Below are positions 37,364 to 45,214 of a DNA stretch of 64,000 nucleotides, one piece after another; the first letter of the stretch is position 1, and each line of letters starts with the position of its first letter. The stretch covers positions 422,001 through 486,000 of the forward strand of contig NZ_RBWX01000007.1 of assembly GCF_003634215.1 (NCBI RefSeq), in the 5' to 3' direction. This DNA comes from Sphingosinicella microcystinivorans (GTDB taxonomy: Bacteria; Pseudomonadota; Alphaproteobacteria; Sphingomonadales; Sphingomonadaceae). Below the pieces are notes generated by a model. That model was not told the origin of the DNA. It saw only the letters and a program-made list of their open reading frames with translations, and ran no database searches. Position numbers and translations under genes: made by a program.

Positions 37364-39448
37364 ATGATGGAAACCGTTCGAACGCGGATTCTGGCCGCTG
37401 TTTCGGCTGCCGGCTTGGTTGTCGTTGCCGCACCTGCCGTTGCCGCAGAGCCCGAGCAAAGCGAAATTGTGATTACGGCGCGCAAGCGCGCGGAAAGCCA
37501 GATCGAGGTTCCCGACGCCGTCACCGTCTTCACGGCGCAGACCATCGAGAACGCCGGCATCAACGATGTTACGGATTTCGCCAACCTTACGCCCAACATG
37601 TTCTTCACGCCGACGTTCAGACCGGCGGAAATGCAGATGACGATCCGTGGTATTCCGACTGCGCAGGGGGGAGAGGCTCCTGTTGCGGTCGTGATCGACG
37701 GTGTGCAGGTCTCGCATCCCACATTCGTCAACCAGGAACTGCTGGATATCGAGCAGATCGAGGTGCTGCGCGGTCCGCAGGGCTCGCTTTACGGTCGCAA
37801 TGCCATCGGCGGCGCGCTCAACATCACGACCCGGCGTCCGACCAACGAACTCGAAGGCATGGTCCGCGCCTCCTACGCCAGCGGCAACGACATCCGCGTC
37901 GGCGGCGCTATTTCGGGGCCGCTTGTCAAGGACAAGCTGTTGTTTCGCCTCGCCGCCTCGATGCGCGACTACAAAGGGCAGTTGCGCGACCAGACCGCGC
38001 GCGACGGAGACCGCAAGGCCGACTACGACGAGAATTACCTCGTCAAGGCTGGCCTGATCTTTACGCCGACTGATCGGCTTGAGATCAATCTGAGGGGCAA
38101 TTATCTCCACCAACGCGCAGGTGCGCCCTCGCTCGAGGTGGTTACCAACGCCAATTTTGATGATTACGGTACCTCGCTGCTGAACCGCAATGTGCTGACC
38201 TATGATAAGCGGGAGATTTATGACCTTTCGCTCAAGGCCGATTATGATTTCGGTGCAGCGATGCTCACATGGATCACCGGATACAGCCGGAGCGATGCGC
38301 ATTTGTTCGGCGACGCGGATTTCTCGCCGACGCCGTTCCTGCTTCAGGATCTCGATCTGACCGTAAAGGCTTTCACGCAGGAGCTGCGGCTGTCGTCGCA
38401 GGGGGATGGTTGGCTGCGGTGGCTCGTTGGCCTCTATTATCAGAAGCGCGACACGGACAATTTCCTGCTCATTCCCTTCGATGACGGCACGGGCCAATCG
38501 AACGGCACATTCGCCATCCAGAGCTTTGACGCGGGCACGAGCAAGTCGATCGCAGCATTCGGTTCGACGAGCGCTGATGTCTCCGATGATCTCGAGCTGA
38601 CGCTTGGTATGCGCTACGATCGCGACAAGCGGCGGTCCGTGGATACCGCAATTGGGGGTGCCTCCGAGGCTGGCGATACGTTCGAGGCGTTCCAGCCAAA
38701 GCTACAGCTGAAATACAAGATTGCCGACGATCTCAACGTGTTCGCGAGCTATGGGCGCGGGTTCCGGTCGGGTGGCTTCAACGCGTTCTTTGCCGCTGGC
38801 GCCGACCGTCAATTCAACAAGGAAAGGTCTGACAGCTTCGAGGTCGGCATGAAGGGGGATTTCCTGGATCGCCGTCTGACGTTCTCTGCATCGGCGTTTC
38901 ACATCAAGTTCGACAATCAGCAATTTTTCTTTATCACCGTGAGCCCGCCATCCCAGAATGTTGTGAACATCGACAAGGTGGATATTTCCGGCCTTGAAGT
39001 CGAGCTCGCCGCCCGCCCGACATCGCAGCTTACGATTAACGCGGGCTTTGGTCTCTCGGATGCGACGATCAAGCGGTTCAGTGATGCCGCGCCCGCGCTT
39101 TACAAGGACAATCGCGCCCCGCAGAGCCCAGCGTACACGGCAAGCCTCAGCATGGATTATGTGATCCCGCTGGCGGATGAATTCGACGTTCGCTTCAACG
39201 GCAGCTTCGTGCGGCGCGGCTCGATTATGTGGGATGCTGCCAACACGCTGCGGACGCCCGCGAGGAACCTCATCAACGCTCGGCTGTTCGTCGAGCGCAG
39301 CGGGTTTTCGATCGGGGCTTACGTCGATAACCTTACGAACGCGCGCTATCCGACGCAGGCACTCGCCAATTCCTTCGGAGACGGCTTGCATTCACGTATT
39401 CCAAGCCCGAAGCGCCAATTCGGCGTTCAGGGCTCCTACAAGTTCTGA
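37364..39448 (+). CDS. TonB-dependent outer-membrane receptor
   Basis: This 694-residue outer-membrane receptor has a signal peptide (ILAAVSAAGLVVVAAPAVAA), a TonB-box-like SEIVITARKR, a plug domain (EVPDAVTVFTAQTIENAGIN, TIRGIPTAQGGEAPVAVVID, VEVLRGPQGSLYGRNAIGG-like segment) and a long beta-barrel ending in QFGVQGSYKF with the C-terminal aromatic residue. The start at 37364 follows AGAGGGGG; the ATG at 37343 has no such site. Sphingomonads use such receptors for many organic substrates. Its placement with hyuAB and Dau-like genes suggests import of their substrate. No N-terminal FecA-type signalling domain is present. Confidence 0.92.
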   Translation: MMETVRTRILAAVSAAGLVVVAAPAVAAEPEQSEIVITARKRAESQIEVPDAVTVFTAQTIENAGINDVTDFANLTPNMFFTPTFRPAEMQMTIRGIPTAQGGEAPVAVVIDGVQVSHPTFVNQELLDIEQIEVLRGPQGSLYGRNAIGGALNITTRRPTNELEGMVRASYASGNDIRVGGAISGPLVKDKLLFRLAASMRDYKGQLRDQTARDGDRKADYDENYLVKAGLIFTPTDRLEINLRGNYLHQRAGAPSLEVVTNANFDDYGTSLLNRNVLTYDKREIYDLSLKADYDFGAAMLTWITGYSRSDAHLFGDADFSPTPFLLQDLDLTVKAFTQELRLSSQGDGWLRWLVGLYYQKRDTDNFLLIPFDDGTGQSNGTFAIQSFDAGTSKSIAAFGSTSADVSDDLELTLGMRYDRDKRRSVDTAIGGASEAGDTFEAFQPKLQLKYKIADDLNVFASYGRGFRSGGFNAFFAAGADRQFNKERSDSFEVGMKGDFLDRRLTFSASAFHIKFDNQQFFFITVSPPSQNVVNIDKVDISGLEVELAARPTSQLTINAGFGLSDATIKRFSDAAPALYKDNRAPQSPAYTASLSMDYVIPLADEFDVRFNGSFVRRGSIMWDAANTLRTPARNLINARLFVERSGFSIGAYVDNLTNARYPTQALANSFGDGLHSRIPSPKRQFGVQGSYKF

Positions 39449-39533
39449 TTTCCAGATCGGATCAGGGTGCCGTCGCCACACGCTTGGCGGAGGCATCCTG
39501 CGTTTCCGAGCGGATGCGAAAGGTTCCTTAACC

Positions 39534-40523
39534 ATGTATCAGGGACACGATGTGCGCATTTTCGGTGCCACCGACGTGTGGGCGCATCTCTCCTACGAAG
39601 CTTGCATCGCTGCAATGCGGGGTGCCATGGCGGCGTTCTCCGAAGGACGGGCGAGCGGCGTTCCGCGCACCTTTCTCGATCTCGCGGGCGGCAACATGTT
39701 CGGTGCAATGGCGGGAAGTCTTGGCGCGGGCGACATATTCGGCGCCAAGCTGATCAGCCTGTTTCCCGGCAACATCCGGTGTGGAAAGCCGTCGCACCTT
39801 GGTCTTGTCGCATTGTTCGACCCCATGGACGGAAACCTCTCCTACCTCATCAATGCTTCGGCGCTTACTGCGATCAGAACGGCCGCGGCTAGCGCTGCTG
39901 CAACTGATGTCCTTGCCCGGCTGGATGCGACAACGCTCGCTGTTCTGGGATACGGCGAGCAGGCTGAGACGCATATCCGTGCGATTCTAAAGGTTCGTTC
40001 GGTCGAGAGCATCCGCGTGTGGGGCCGTGATCGGGAACGCTGTGTACGCTTTGCCGATCGTATTGCGGCGACATGTGCTGTTCCGTGCACGCCAGTGACC
40101 GATATTGCGAGGGCAGTTGACGGCGCCGACATCATCTGCACGACAACGGCAGCGGCCGAACCGATCCTTTGCGGTCGCTGGATAGCGTCAGGCACCCACA
40201 TCAATGTCGTCGGCTTTGCCAGAAGTGAGGCGGCTGAGATTGATGCCGATCTGGTGCTCCGCGCGCGCTATATCGCCGACTGCCGCGCATCCGTTCTCGC
40301 CGAGGCCGGCGAATTCCGTTCACTGCTTCGGAACGGCACGATTACAGATACGCATATCGTTGCCGAAATCGGCGACGTTTACCTGGGTCGCGTAGTCGGG
40401 CGAACATGTGATGACGATATCACGCTCTATCGCTCGCTGGGCCATATCGTTCAGGACCTTGCTGCGGCACGTGCCCTCGTCGATTTGGCGAGCGAGACAG
40501 AGCTTCGATGCGCCCACTTGTGA
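39534..40523 (+). CDS. Ornithine cyclodeaminase / mu-crystallin family protein (DauB-like)
   Basis: This 329-residue NAD(P)-dependent enzyme has an N-terminal substrate domain (GVPRTFLDLAGGNMFGAMAG, GDIFGAKLISLFPGN with the catalytic Lys) and a Rossmann domain (TLAVLGYGEQAETHIRAIL, ADIICTTTAAAEPILCGRW, GTHINVVGFARSEAAEID). The family includes ornithine cyclodeaminase, alanine dehydrogenase and imine reductases such as DauB, which works with the dehydrogenase DauA in D-to-L arginine conversion. The nearby DauA-like gene makes an imino-acid reductase role attractive but unproven. The ATG at 39534 is 85 nt after the receptor gene; the upstream frame from 39177 is antigenic overlap with the receptor and is rejected. 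Confidence 0.82.
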   Translation: MYQGHDVRIFGATDVWAHLSYEACIAAMRGAMAAFSEGRASGVPRTFLDLAGGNMFGAMAGSLGAGDIFGAKLISLFPGNIRCGKPSHLGLVALFDPMDGNLSYLINASALTAIRTAAASAAATDVLARLDATTLAVLGYGEQAETHIRAILKVRSVESIRVWGRDRERCVRFADRIAATCAVPCTPVTDIARAVDGADIICTTTAAAEPILCGRWIASGTHINVVGFARSEAAEIDADLVLRARYIADCRASVLAEAGEFRSLLRNGTITDTHIVAEIGDVYLGRVVGRTCDDDITLYRSLGHIVQDLAAARALVDLASETELRCAHL

Positions 40524-40541
40524 AGGCTGATGCGAAAGTGC

Positions 40542-41747
40542 CTAAACCCGCCACTCAAGATGCAGCGCTGTCGGCTGGCGGAACTCGTAGCCGCGAACAT
40601 CCGTAAGGTGATCGGTCGAAAGCCGAAGATCCGGGCAGTGCCCCAGGATATGCCGGATGGCAGTGACGGCTTCGAGGCGTGCAAGGTTGGATCCCAGGCA
40701 GAAATGTGGGCCGAGCGCGAAGCCAAGATGCTTCCGCACGTTCGTCCGGTTCAGCCGATACTTGCTGGGCTCGTCGAAAACGCGGGGATCATGGTTGGCA
40801 GCGCCGAGCATGCAATTGACGATATCGCCAGCGCGAAAGGTGGATTCGCCGAAGGAGAAATCCCTTACGACGTGGCGCGTGGCGGACTGCACCGGCGAAA
40901 GCCAGCGCAGCGTCTCCTCGATGGCTTGCGGGATGAGATCGGGATTCCGGCGCACGCTCGAAAGCGCACCGGGGTGTGTGCAGAGCGCATAAAGACTGTT
41001 GAGCACGACCGCTTCCACCGTCGATATTCCGCCGAAGAAAATGATGGACGCATTTCTGCATATCTCTGCGTCATCCAGCCGGTCATCGCTCTGGTCGCTG
41101 ACGACCTGACTGAGAAGACTGTCATCGGGCGCCGCCCTTACCCGCGCGATGTGGCACTGTATAAGGGTATGAAATTCCCTGACGTATCCGTGTGCACGCG
41201 ACCGAATTTCCTCGCGCCGCGCGAAATTCGAAAGCGCTTGCTCGAAGCCATCGTACCAGAGGCGCAGCTTCGCCTCTTCTTCAAAGGGAATGTCAAACAG
41301 GGCGAGAATCGAGAGCACGGGCAACCGGCTGGCATACACTTTGCGAAACTCGGCCTTGCCGCGGCCCACGAGCCCATCGAGAAGCAATTTCGAGCAAGCT
41401 TCCGTCTTTTGTTCCATGGACGCGCGGATGCGGGCCGGGCTGAAGGCGCCGCGGAAGCGGGATTTGAAGCGCTCATGCTGCGCGCCTTCCGTGGTCAGCA
41501 TGTGTTCCCCGAACGTATCGAAAATCAGCGAGTCCGCGGTCCCTGTCACGAAGTTATCGCTGTTGCGAAGGATGGCCTCCACCTCCTTGTAGCCTGCAAC
41601 AAGCCACATGCCGAGGTCTGGGACCCAGCCTACGGACGACCCCGACTGCAACTGCCGGAACGCCGGATAAGGGTCACGATGCAGCGCCTCCTCAGTGATC
41701 TCAAGCCAAGGTATGCGATCCTGCGTCATTGCGCCGTGGGCCCTCAT
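40542..41747 (-). CDS. Cytochrome P450
   Basis: This 401-residue soluble bacterial P450 has the ExxR motif in IEETLRWLSPVQSATRHVV and the heme-thiolate loop LGFALGPHFCLGSNLARLEA. The I-helix reads FFGGISTVEAVV: where most P450s have an Asp or Glu before the conserved Thr there is Ser, which could alter proton delivery. No membrane anchor or fused reductase is present, so separate ferredoxin partners are needed; none is encoded nearby. The start may be the ATG at 41747 or the one at 41729. It converges with the DauB-like gene (18 nt apart) and diverges from the AsnC-type regulator. The substrate is unknown. Confidence 0.88.
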   Translation of the reverse strand: MRAHGAMTQDRIPWLEITEEALHRDPYPAFRQLQSGSSVGWVPDLGMWLVAGYKEVEAILRNSDNFVTGTADSLIFDTFGEHMLTTEGAQHERFKSRFRGAFSPARIRASMEQKTEACSKLLLDGLVGRGKAEFRKVYASRLPVLSILALFDIPFEEEAKLRLWYDGFEQALSNFARREEIRSRAHGYVREFHTLIQCHIARVRAAPDDSLLSQVVSDQSDDRLDDAEICRNASIIFFGGISTVEAVVLNSLYALCTHPGALSSVRRNPDLIPQAIEETLRWLSPVQSATRHVVRDFSFGESTFRAGDIVNCMLGAANHDPRVFDEPSKYRLNRTNVRKHLGFALGPHFCLGSNLARLEAVTAIRHILGHCPDLRLSTDHLTDVRGYEFRQPTALHLEWRV

Positions 41748-41779
41748 CTCACTGTTTCGGGGAGATTAAGAGGAGTGGA

Positions 41780-41808
41780 TTGAAGAGTCTCGCCAGATAT
41801 GCCATAAT
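41780..41808 (+). promoter_or_regulatory. Sigma-70 promoter of the AsnC-type regulator
   Basis: TTGAAG (41780-41785), 17-nt spacer, CATAAT (41803-41808). The predicted start is near 41815, inside the inverted repeat at 41808-41839. Confidence 0.6.
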
Positions 41809-41839
41809 TTTGATATAAATCGAAATTTGTGAATCAAAA
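41808..41839. promoter_or_regulatory. TTTTGAT-N18-ATCAAAA inverted repeat, candidate AsnC operator
   Basis: TTTTGAT (41808-41814) and ATCAAAA (41833-41839) form a 7-bp inverted repeat in an A+T-rich stretch that overlaps the predicted -10 and start site of the AsnC-type gene. The position fits autorepression by an Lrp/AsnC protein and could also affect the divergent P450. Confidence 0.5.
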
Positions 41840-41850
41840 ATATATAGAAA

Positions 41851-42324
41851 ATGGTGGAAATGACCATATCGATCGATATTGGTGACCGAAAAATTCTGCG
41901 TGAGTTGCAGCGGAATGCACGTCTCAGCAACATCGATCTTGCAGCGCGCGTCGGCATGTCGCCCTCCACGTGCCTGAGGCGCACACGTGCGCTCGAAGAG
42001 GCGGGGATCATCAGTGGCTATGTTGCTGTCGTCGACCCGGCAGCGCTGGGGTCAAGCATTTCACTCTACATCATGATTGATCTCGACCAGCGTATCGAAA
42101 CCGATGCGAAGATGTTTTTTGACAAGATCGCGCGTGACGACCGCATCGTCGAATGCGTTGCGCTTACCGGAACCCACGACATACTGGTACGGGCGGTGGT
42201 CCGCGATATGGCCGACATGGCGCAGTTGACGATGGATACATTGTTGAAACTGCCGAGTGTGCGGAGCCTCACGTCGAGTATCGTGATGCGGCCGATAAAA
42301 CGGGCAGCACCGCGCTCGTCATGA
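41851..42324 (+). CDS. Lrp/AsnC family transcriptional regulator
   Basis: This 157-residue feast/famine regulator has an N-terminal winged helix-turn-helix (ILRELQRNARLSNIDLAARV, GMSPSTCLRRTRALEEAGII) and a C-terminal RAM effector domain (YIMIDLDQRIETDAKMFFDK, VECVALTGTHDILVRAVVRD). Such proteins usually bind amino acids and regulate adjacent amino-acid catabolic genes. The start is either the ATG at 41851 or the in-frame one at 41860 behind GGTGG. It lies next to the P450 and the LuxR-type regulator; the A+T-rich inverted repeat upstream suggests autoregulation. Confidence 0.9.
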   Translation: MVEMTISIDIGDRKILRELQRNARLSNIDLAARVGMSPSTCLRRTRALEEAGIISGYVAVVDPAALGSSISLYIMIDLDQRIETDAKMFFDKIARDDRIVECVALTGTHDILVRAVVRDMADMAQLTMDTLLKLPSVRSLTSSIVMRPIKRAAPRSS

Positions 42325-42379
42325 AGGGGGAGGAAAGACGATCCATGGCGCGTTTGGCACCAACCGGCACCCCGGCGGC

Positions 42380-45001
42380 ATGAAGTTCCTGCCGCTCGGA
42401 ACCGCTTCGGATGCGGTTGAGAGAAAGCGGCTGATCGAGCTTGCACTGCGGGGTGCACCGGCAGCGGCCGGCTCCACGATCATCACTGCACCGGCGGGAT
42501 ACGGCAAGACAACGTTGCTCGTGCAGATCAGAGACGAGCTTCAGCCGTTGGGCTTTCGGTCCGCGTGGCTCAACTGCACCGCTGATCATGTTCAACCCGC
42601 GGCGTTTCTGGTCGACCTCGCGGCGAGTTTCCAGCGTGTTGGAATGTTTCCATCGATGTCGGAATTTGGGCTCAGCGACATTGTCTCGTCGATTTCCGGT
42701 TGTGGCCCTGTCTCGATCTTCATCGATGAGTATGAGTGCGCGAGTTCGGATGAGACCGACAATTTTCTTGAACTCTTCATCCGCATGCTGCCGCCGAACT
42801 GCAAGCTGTTCGTGGCAACTCGCGAGCTTCCAAAGATCAGCCTTTCTAAACTGCTCGTCGATGCACGAACGCGGCTGCTGAAAGCAAATGAGCTGCAGTT
42901 TAACCCGGCGGAAACCCGCCTTCTCATGGCCGACATGGGAGACATGGATCAATACGGAGGTCTGCTGGAGCAATGTGATGGTTGGCCGGTGATCCTGCAG
43001 TTGTTGCGCCTTGAAGGGCAGCCATTGCAGAAAACGGGTATCCCACCGATCGCGGGTCAGCATCGGGCCAGCATCTTCAATTATATTGCCGAGCAGGTGC
43101 TGGCGCAACAGGAACAGGAGTTGCAGGAATTCCTGTTGCAGATATCGATCCTTTCGGATGTCGATGTGGCGTCCGCGTGCGCCGTTACGCAGAACGAGAC
43201 CTCGGAGAGAGTCCTGCGCGCCGCGCTCAATCTCAGCCCCATCGTCACCACGCTTTCCGAAGCACCGCTTTCGCTGCGCCTACACCCGCTCTTCAGAGAT
43301 TTCCTGCGTCAGGAACTCGCCGTCAGAATACCGTCTGCGCCCAACGCTTTGCACGAAAGAGCCGCGGTTCATTTCGCCGCTGTGCACGATCTGCATAGGG
43401 CGGTACACCACGCAAGCCTGTCGGGTCAGAACGATTTGACCGTCAAGATTCTGGAGGACGCAGGGGGGACGCTTCTCGTGATCAGCGAGGGGATTGCCGC
43501 GGCAGGAGCGTTTCTCGCTACACTTCCTGCGAATGTGGTGACGGCACAGACCAAGCTGCGTCAATTGCGTGTGATGCAGCAAGCGATGGAAGGCACGTCC
43601 GCCGATTGGCTTGGGGATTTCGAGCGGTTGGACTATCTCTGCGGGGCTACACACGCTGCGTCTGCGGACGATACGTACGTGTTCCTCACGGACCTCATAA
43701 GGGCGATCCGCAACTGCTCTGAAACACGTTACGCCGTACTCAGCGCACCTTGGGCAGAACTCGCGAAGCTCAGGGAAAAGTGCCTGGCCTTGCGATATGA
43801 GGAACCTCGCTATCTCGGCATCTGCCTGCCTGCGGAGCAAATTCTGCTCTGCGACTATGGGTCGGTCAGCCTCGCCGAAAGACGGACGCAGGAGTTGCAG
43901 GCGCTTTTCGAAACCGAGCATTATGCGCCCAACACGGTATGGATCACCAATCATCTGTCTTTCATTGCCGTCACCAAAGGGCAATCCCGCGACGCAGAGC
44001 ATTACTCGCGTGTAGTTCTGGAACGCCTCGCGGACGCCGGCGAGATGCGCAACACCTTCATGCGGCGGCATTGCACGGCCATTCTCGGCCAGAGCTTTTT
44101 CGAGCAGAACATGGTCGATGTCGCGCTGGCTCACTTTGATGCGGTGCCGAGGCAGATAGCCTATTCGCTGCTGAGCACACAGGTGTACGCAATCTGCACA
44201 CGTGCGCGCTGCCTCTTTCTTGGGGGCGAGATTGATCAGGCACTCTCTGATCTCGACGACGACTATCAATATGCGCTGGAGGAGGCTCTGCCGCACATGT
44301 CCGTCATCGCGCCGGCTGTGGGTGCGGAGTTACGGCTGGCAGCGGGAGACAGGAGTGGTTGCGAGCAGCTGATAAGGTCCGCGAAGCTTGATGCTGTGCT
44401 TGATCAGCACCGCACATGGTTTGTCCGCCCATGGCTCGAAACGGAATCGCTGGTGCGGCTGTTTTCCCGCTATTGGCTACGGACGGACGAAGCCGACCGT
44501 GCCTATAATCTTGCGCATGAATTCGCCGTGCGTGCGTTGCAAAGCGGGCGTCTTCTGATGGGAGCCGGAGGGTTTCTGGACGCCGCTGCTGCTGCGCTGG
44601 CCGCTGGCCATCGCGGCAGGGCCGAGGCCGCGATCGATCTGGCAGTGAAGCAGGTGGAAGGGAGCGGTGCAGTTCGGCTCTTCCTTGATGCCCATGAAGA
44701 TGTTCAGGCGTTGCTTGAGGAGAAACTGCAGAATGAACGGGGGCATGAAATCTTCAGCTTCCTCTCAGCGCGCGTCGCTCAGGATGCGGACCGCGGCGGT
44801 CTCGCCAGGCTTCTTAGCCCGCGCGAACAGGAGGTGATGGCCGAACTCTGCCTGGGGCACCCGACCAAGCTCGCCGCCCGGCATCTCAACCTCTCGTACG
44901 AGACCGTGCGGCATCATCTGAAGCGAATCTACACCAAGCTGCACGTCCACACCCGGCAACAGGCTGTCGAAGCCTGGAATCGGCAAGCCGATACCCCTTG
45001 A
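42380..45001 (+). CDS. Large LuxR/MalT-type ATP-dependent transcriptional regulator (LAL/STAND)
   Basis: This 873-residue signal-transduction ATPase of the MalT-like LAL class has a Walker A (TAPAGYGKTTLLVQIRDE) at residues 38-48, a Walker B-like segment (VSIFIDEYE), a central helical repeat region likely to sense the inducer, and a C-terminal LuxR helix-turn-helix (LLSPREQEVMAELCLGHPTK, LNLSYETVRHHLKRIYTKLH). Such proteins oligomerise on tandem DNA boxes when bound to ATP and inducer. The two GGGGGAT boxes in the receptor promoter are plausible targets. It ends 41 nt before the tRNA-Tyr 3' end. Inducer and targets are inferred only. Confidence 0.88.
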   Translation: MKFLPLGTASDAVERKRLIELALRGAPAAAGSTIITAPAGYGKTTLLVQIRDELQPLGFRSAWLNCTADHVQPAAFLVDLAASFQRVGMFPSMSEFGLSDIVSSISGCGPVSIFIDEYECASSDETDNFLELFIRMLPPNCKLFVATRELPKISLSKLLVDARTRLLKANELQFNPAETRLLMADMGDMDQYGGLLEQCDGWPVILQLLRLEGQPLQKTGIPPIAGQHRASIFNYIAEQVLAQQEQELQEFLLQISILSDVDVASACAVTQNETSERVLRAALNLSPIVTTLSEAPLSLRLHPLFRDFLRQELAVRIPSAPNALHERAAVHFAAVHDLHRAVHHASLSGQNDLTVKILEDAGGTLLVISEGIAAAGAFLATLPANVVTAQTKLRQLRVMQQAMEGTSADWLGDFERLDYLCGATHAASADDTYVFLTDLIRAIRNCSETRYAVLSAPWAELAKLREKCLALRYEEPRYLGICLPAEQILLCDYGSVSLAERRTQELQALFETEHYAPNTVWITNHLSFIAVTKGQSRDAEHYSRVVLERLADAGEMRNTFMRRHCTAILGQSFFEQNMVDVALAHFDAVPRQIAYSLLSTQVYAICTRARCLFLGGEIDQALSDLDDDYQYALEEALPHMSVIAPAVGAELRLAAGDRSGCEQLIRSAKLDAVLDQHRTWFVRPWLETESLVRLFSRYWLRTDEADRAYNLAHEFAVRALQSGRLLMGAGGFLDAAAAALAAGHRGRAEAAIDLAVKQVEGSGAVRLFLDAHEDVQALLEEKLQNERGHEIFSFLSARVAQDADRGGLARLLSPREQEVMAELCLGHPTKLAARHLNLSYETVRHHLKRIYTKLHVHTRQQAVEAWNRQADTP

Positions 45002-45038
45002 GCGGAGAGCTGCGACTTCAGGTCTCGTTTCGGGGTGA

Positions 45039-45123
45039 TGGTGGAGGGGGCTGGATTCGAACCAGCGTACGCTATGCGGGCAGATTTACAGTCTGCTGCC
45101 TTTAACCACTCGGCCACCCCTCC
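45039..45123 (-). tRNA. tRNA-Tyr(GTA)
   Basis: On the minus strand the sequence folds into a class II tRNA with acceptor GGAGGGG/CCCCTCC, a 7-nt anticodon loop CTGTAAA (anticodon GTA), an extended variable arm and T arm GCTGGTTCGAATCCAGC. CCA is encoded (complement of 45039-45041). It is transcribed towards the LuxR-type regulator gene, so its 3' end faces the accessory cluster. Confidence 0.97.
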
Positions 45124-45169
45124 ACAGGGCGGGCGGCCCGGCAGTGGAGCCGGGCGCGGCAAGGCGGGC

Positions 45170-45198
45170 TAGATGGCGAATGGCTGCGGCGATGTCAA
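45170..45198 (-). promoter_or_regulatory. Sigma-70 promoter of tRNA-Tyr
   Basis: Minus strand: TTGACA (45198-45193), 17-nt spacer, CATCTA (45175-45170). The predicted leader of about 40 nt contains a GCCCGGC/GCCGGGC hairpin that would be removed during tRNA processing. Confidence 0.6.
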
Positions 45199-45214
45199 CG
45201 CGTGATGTGCAGCT

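Noticed and set aside
37316-38497. 393-codon minus-strand frame inside the TonB receptor gene
   Set aside because: Antisense to plug and barrel codons of the receptor; no similarity of its own.
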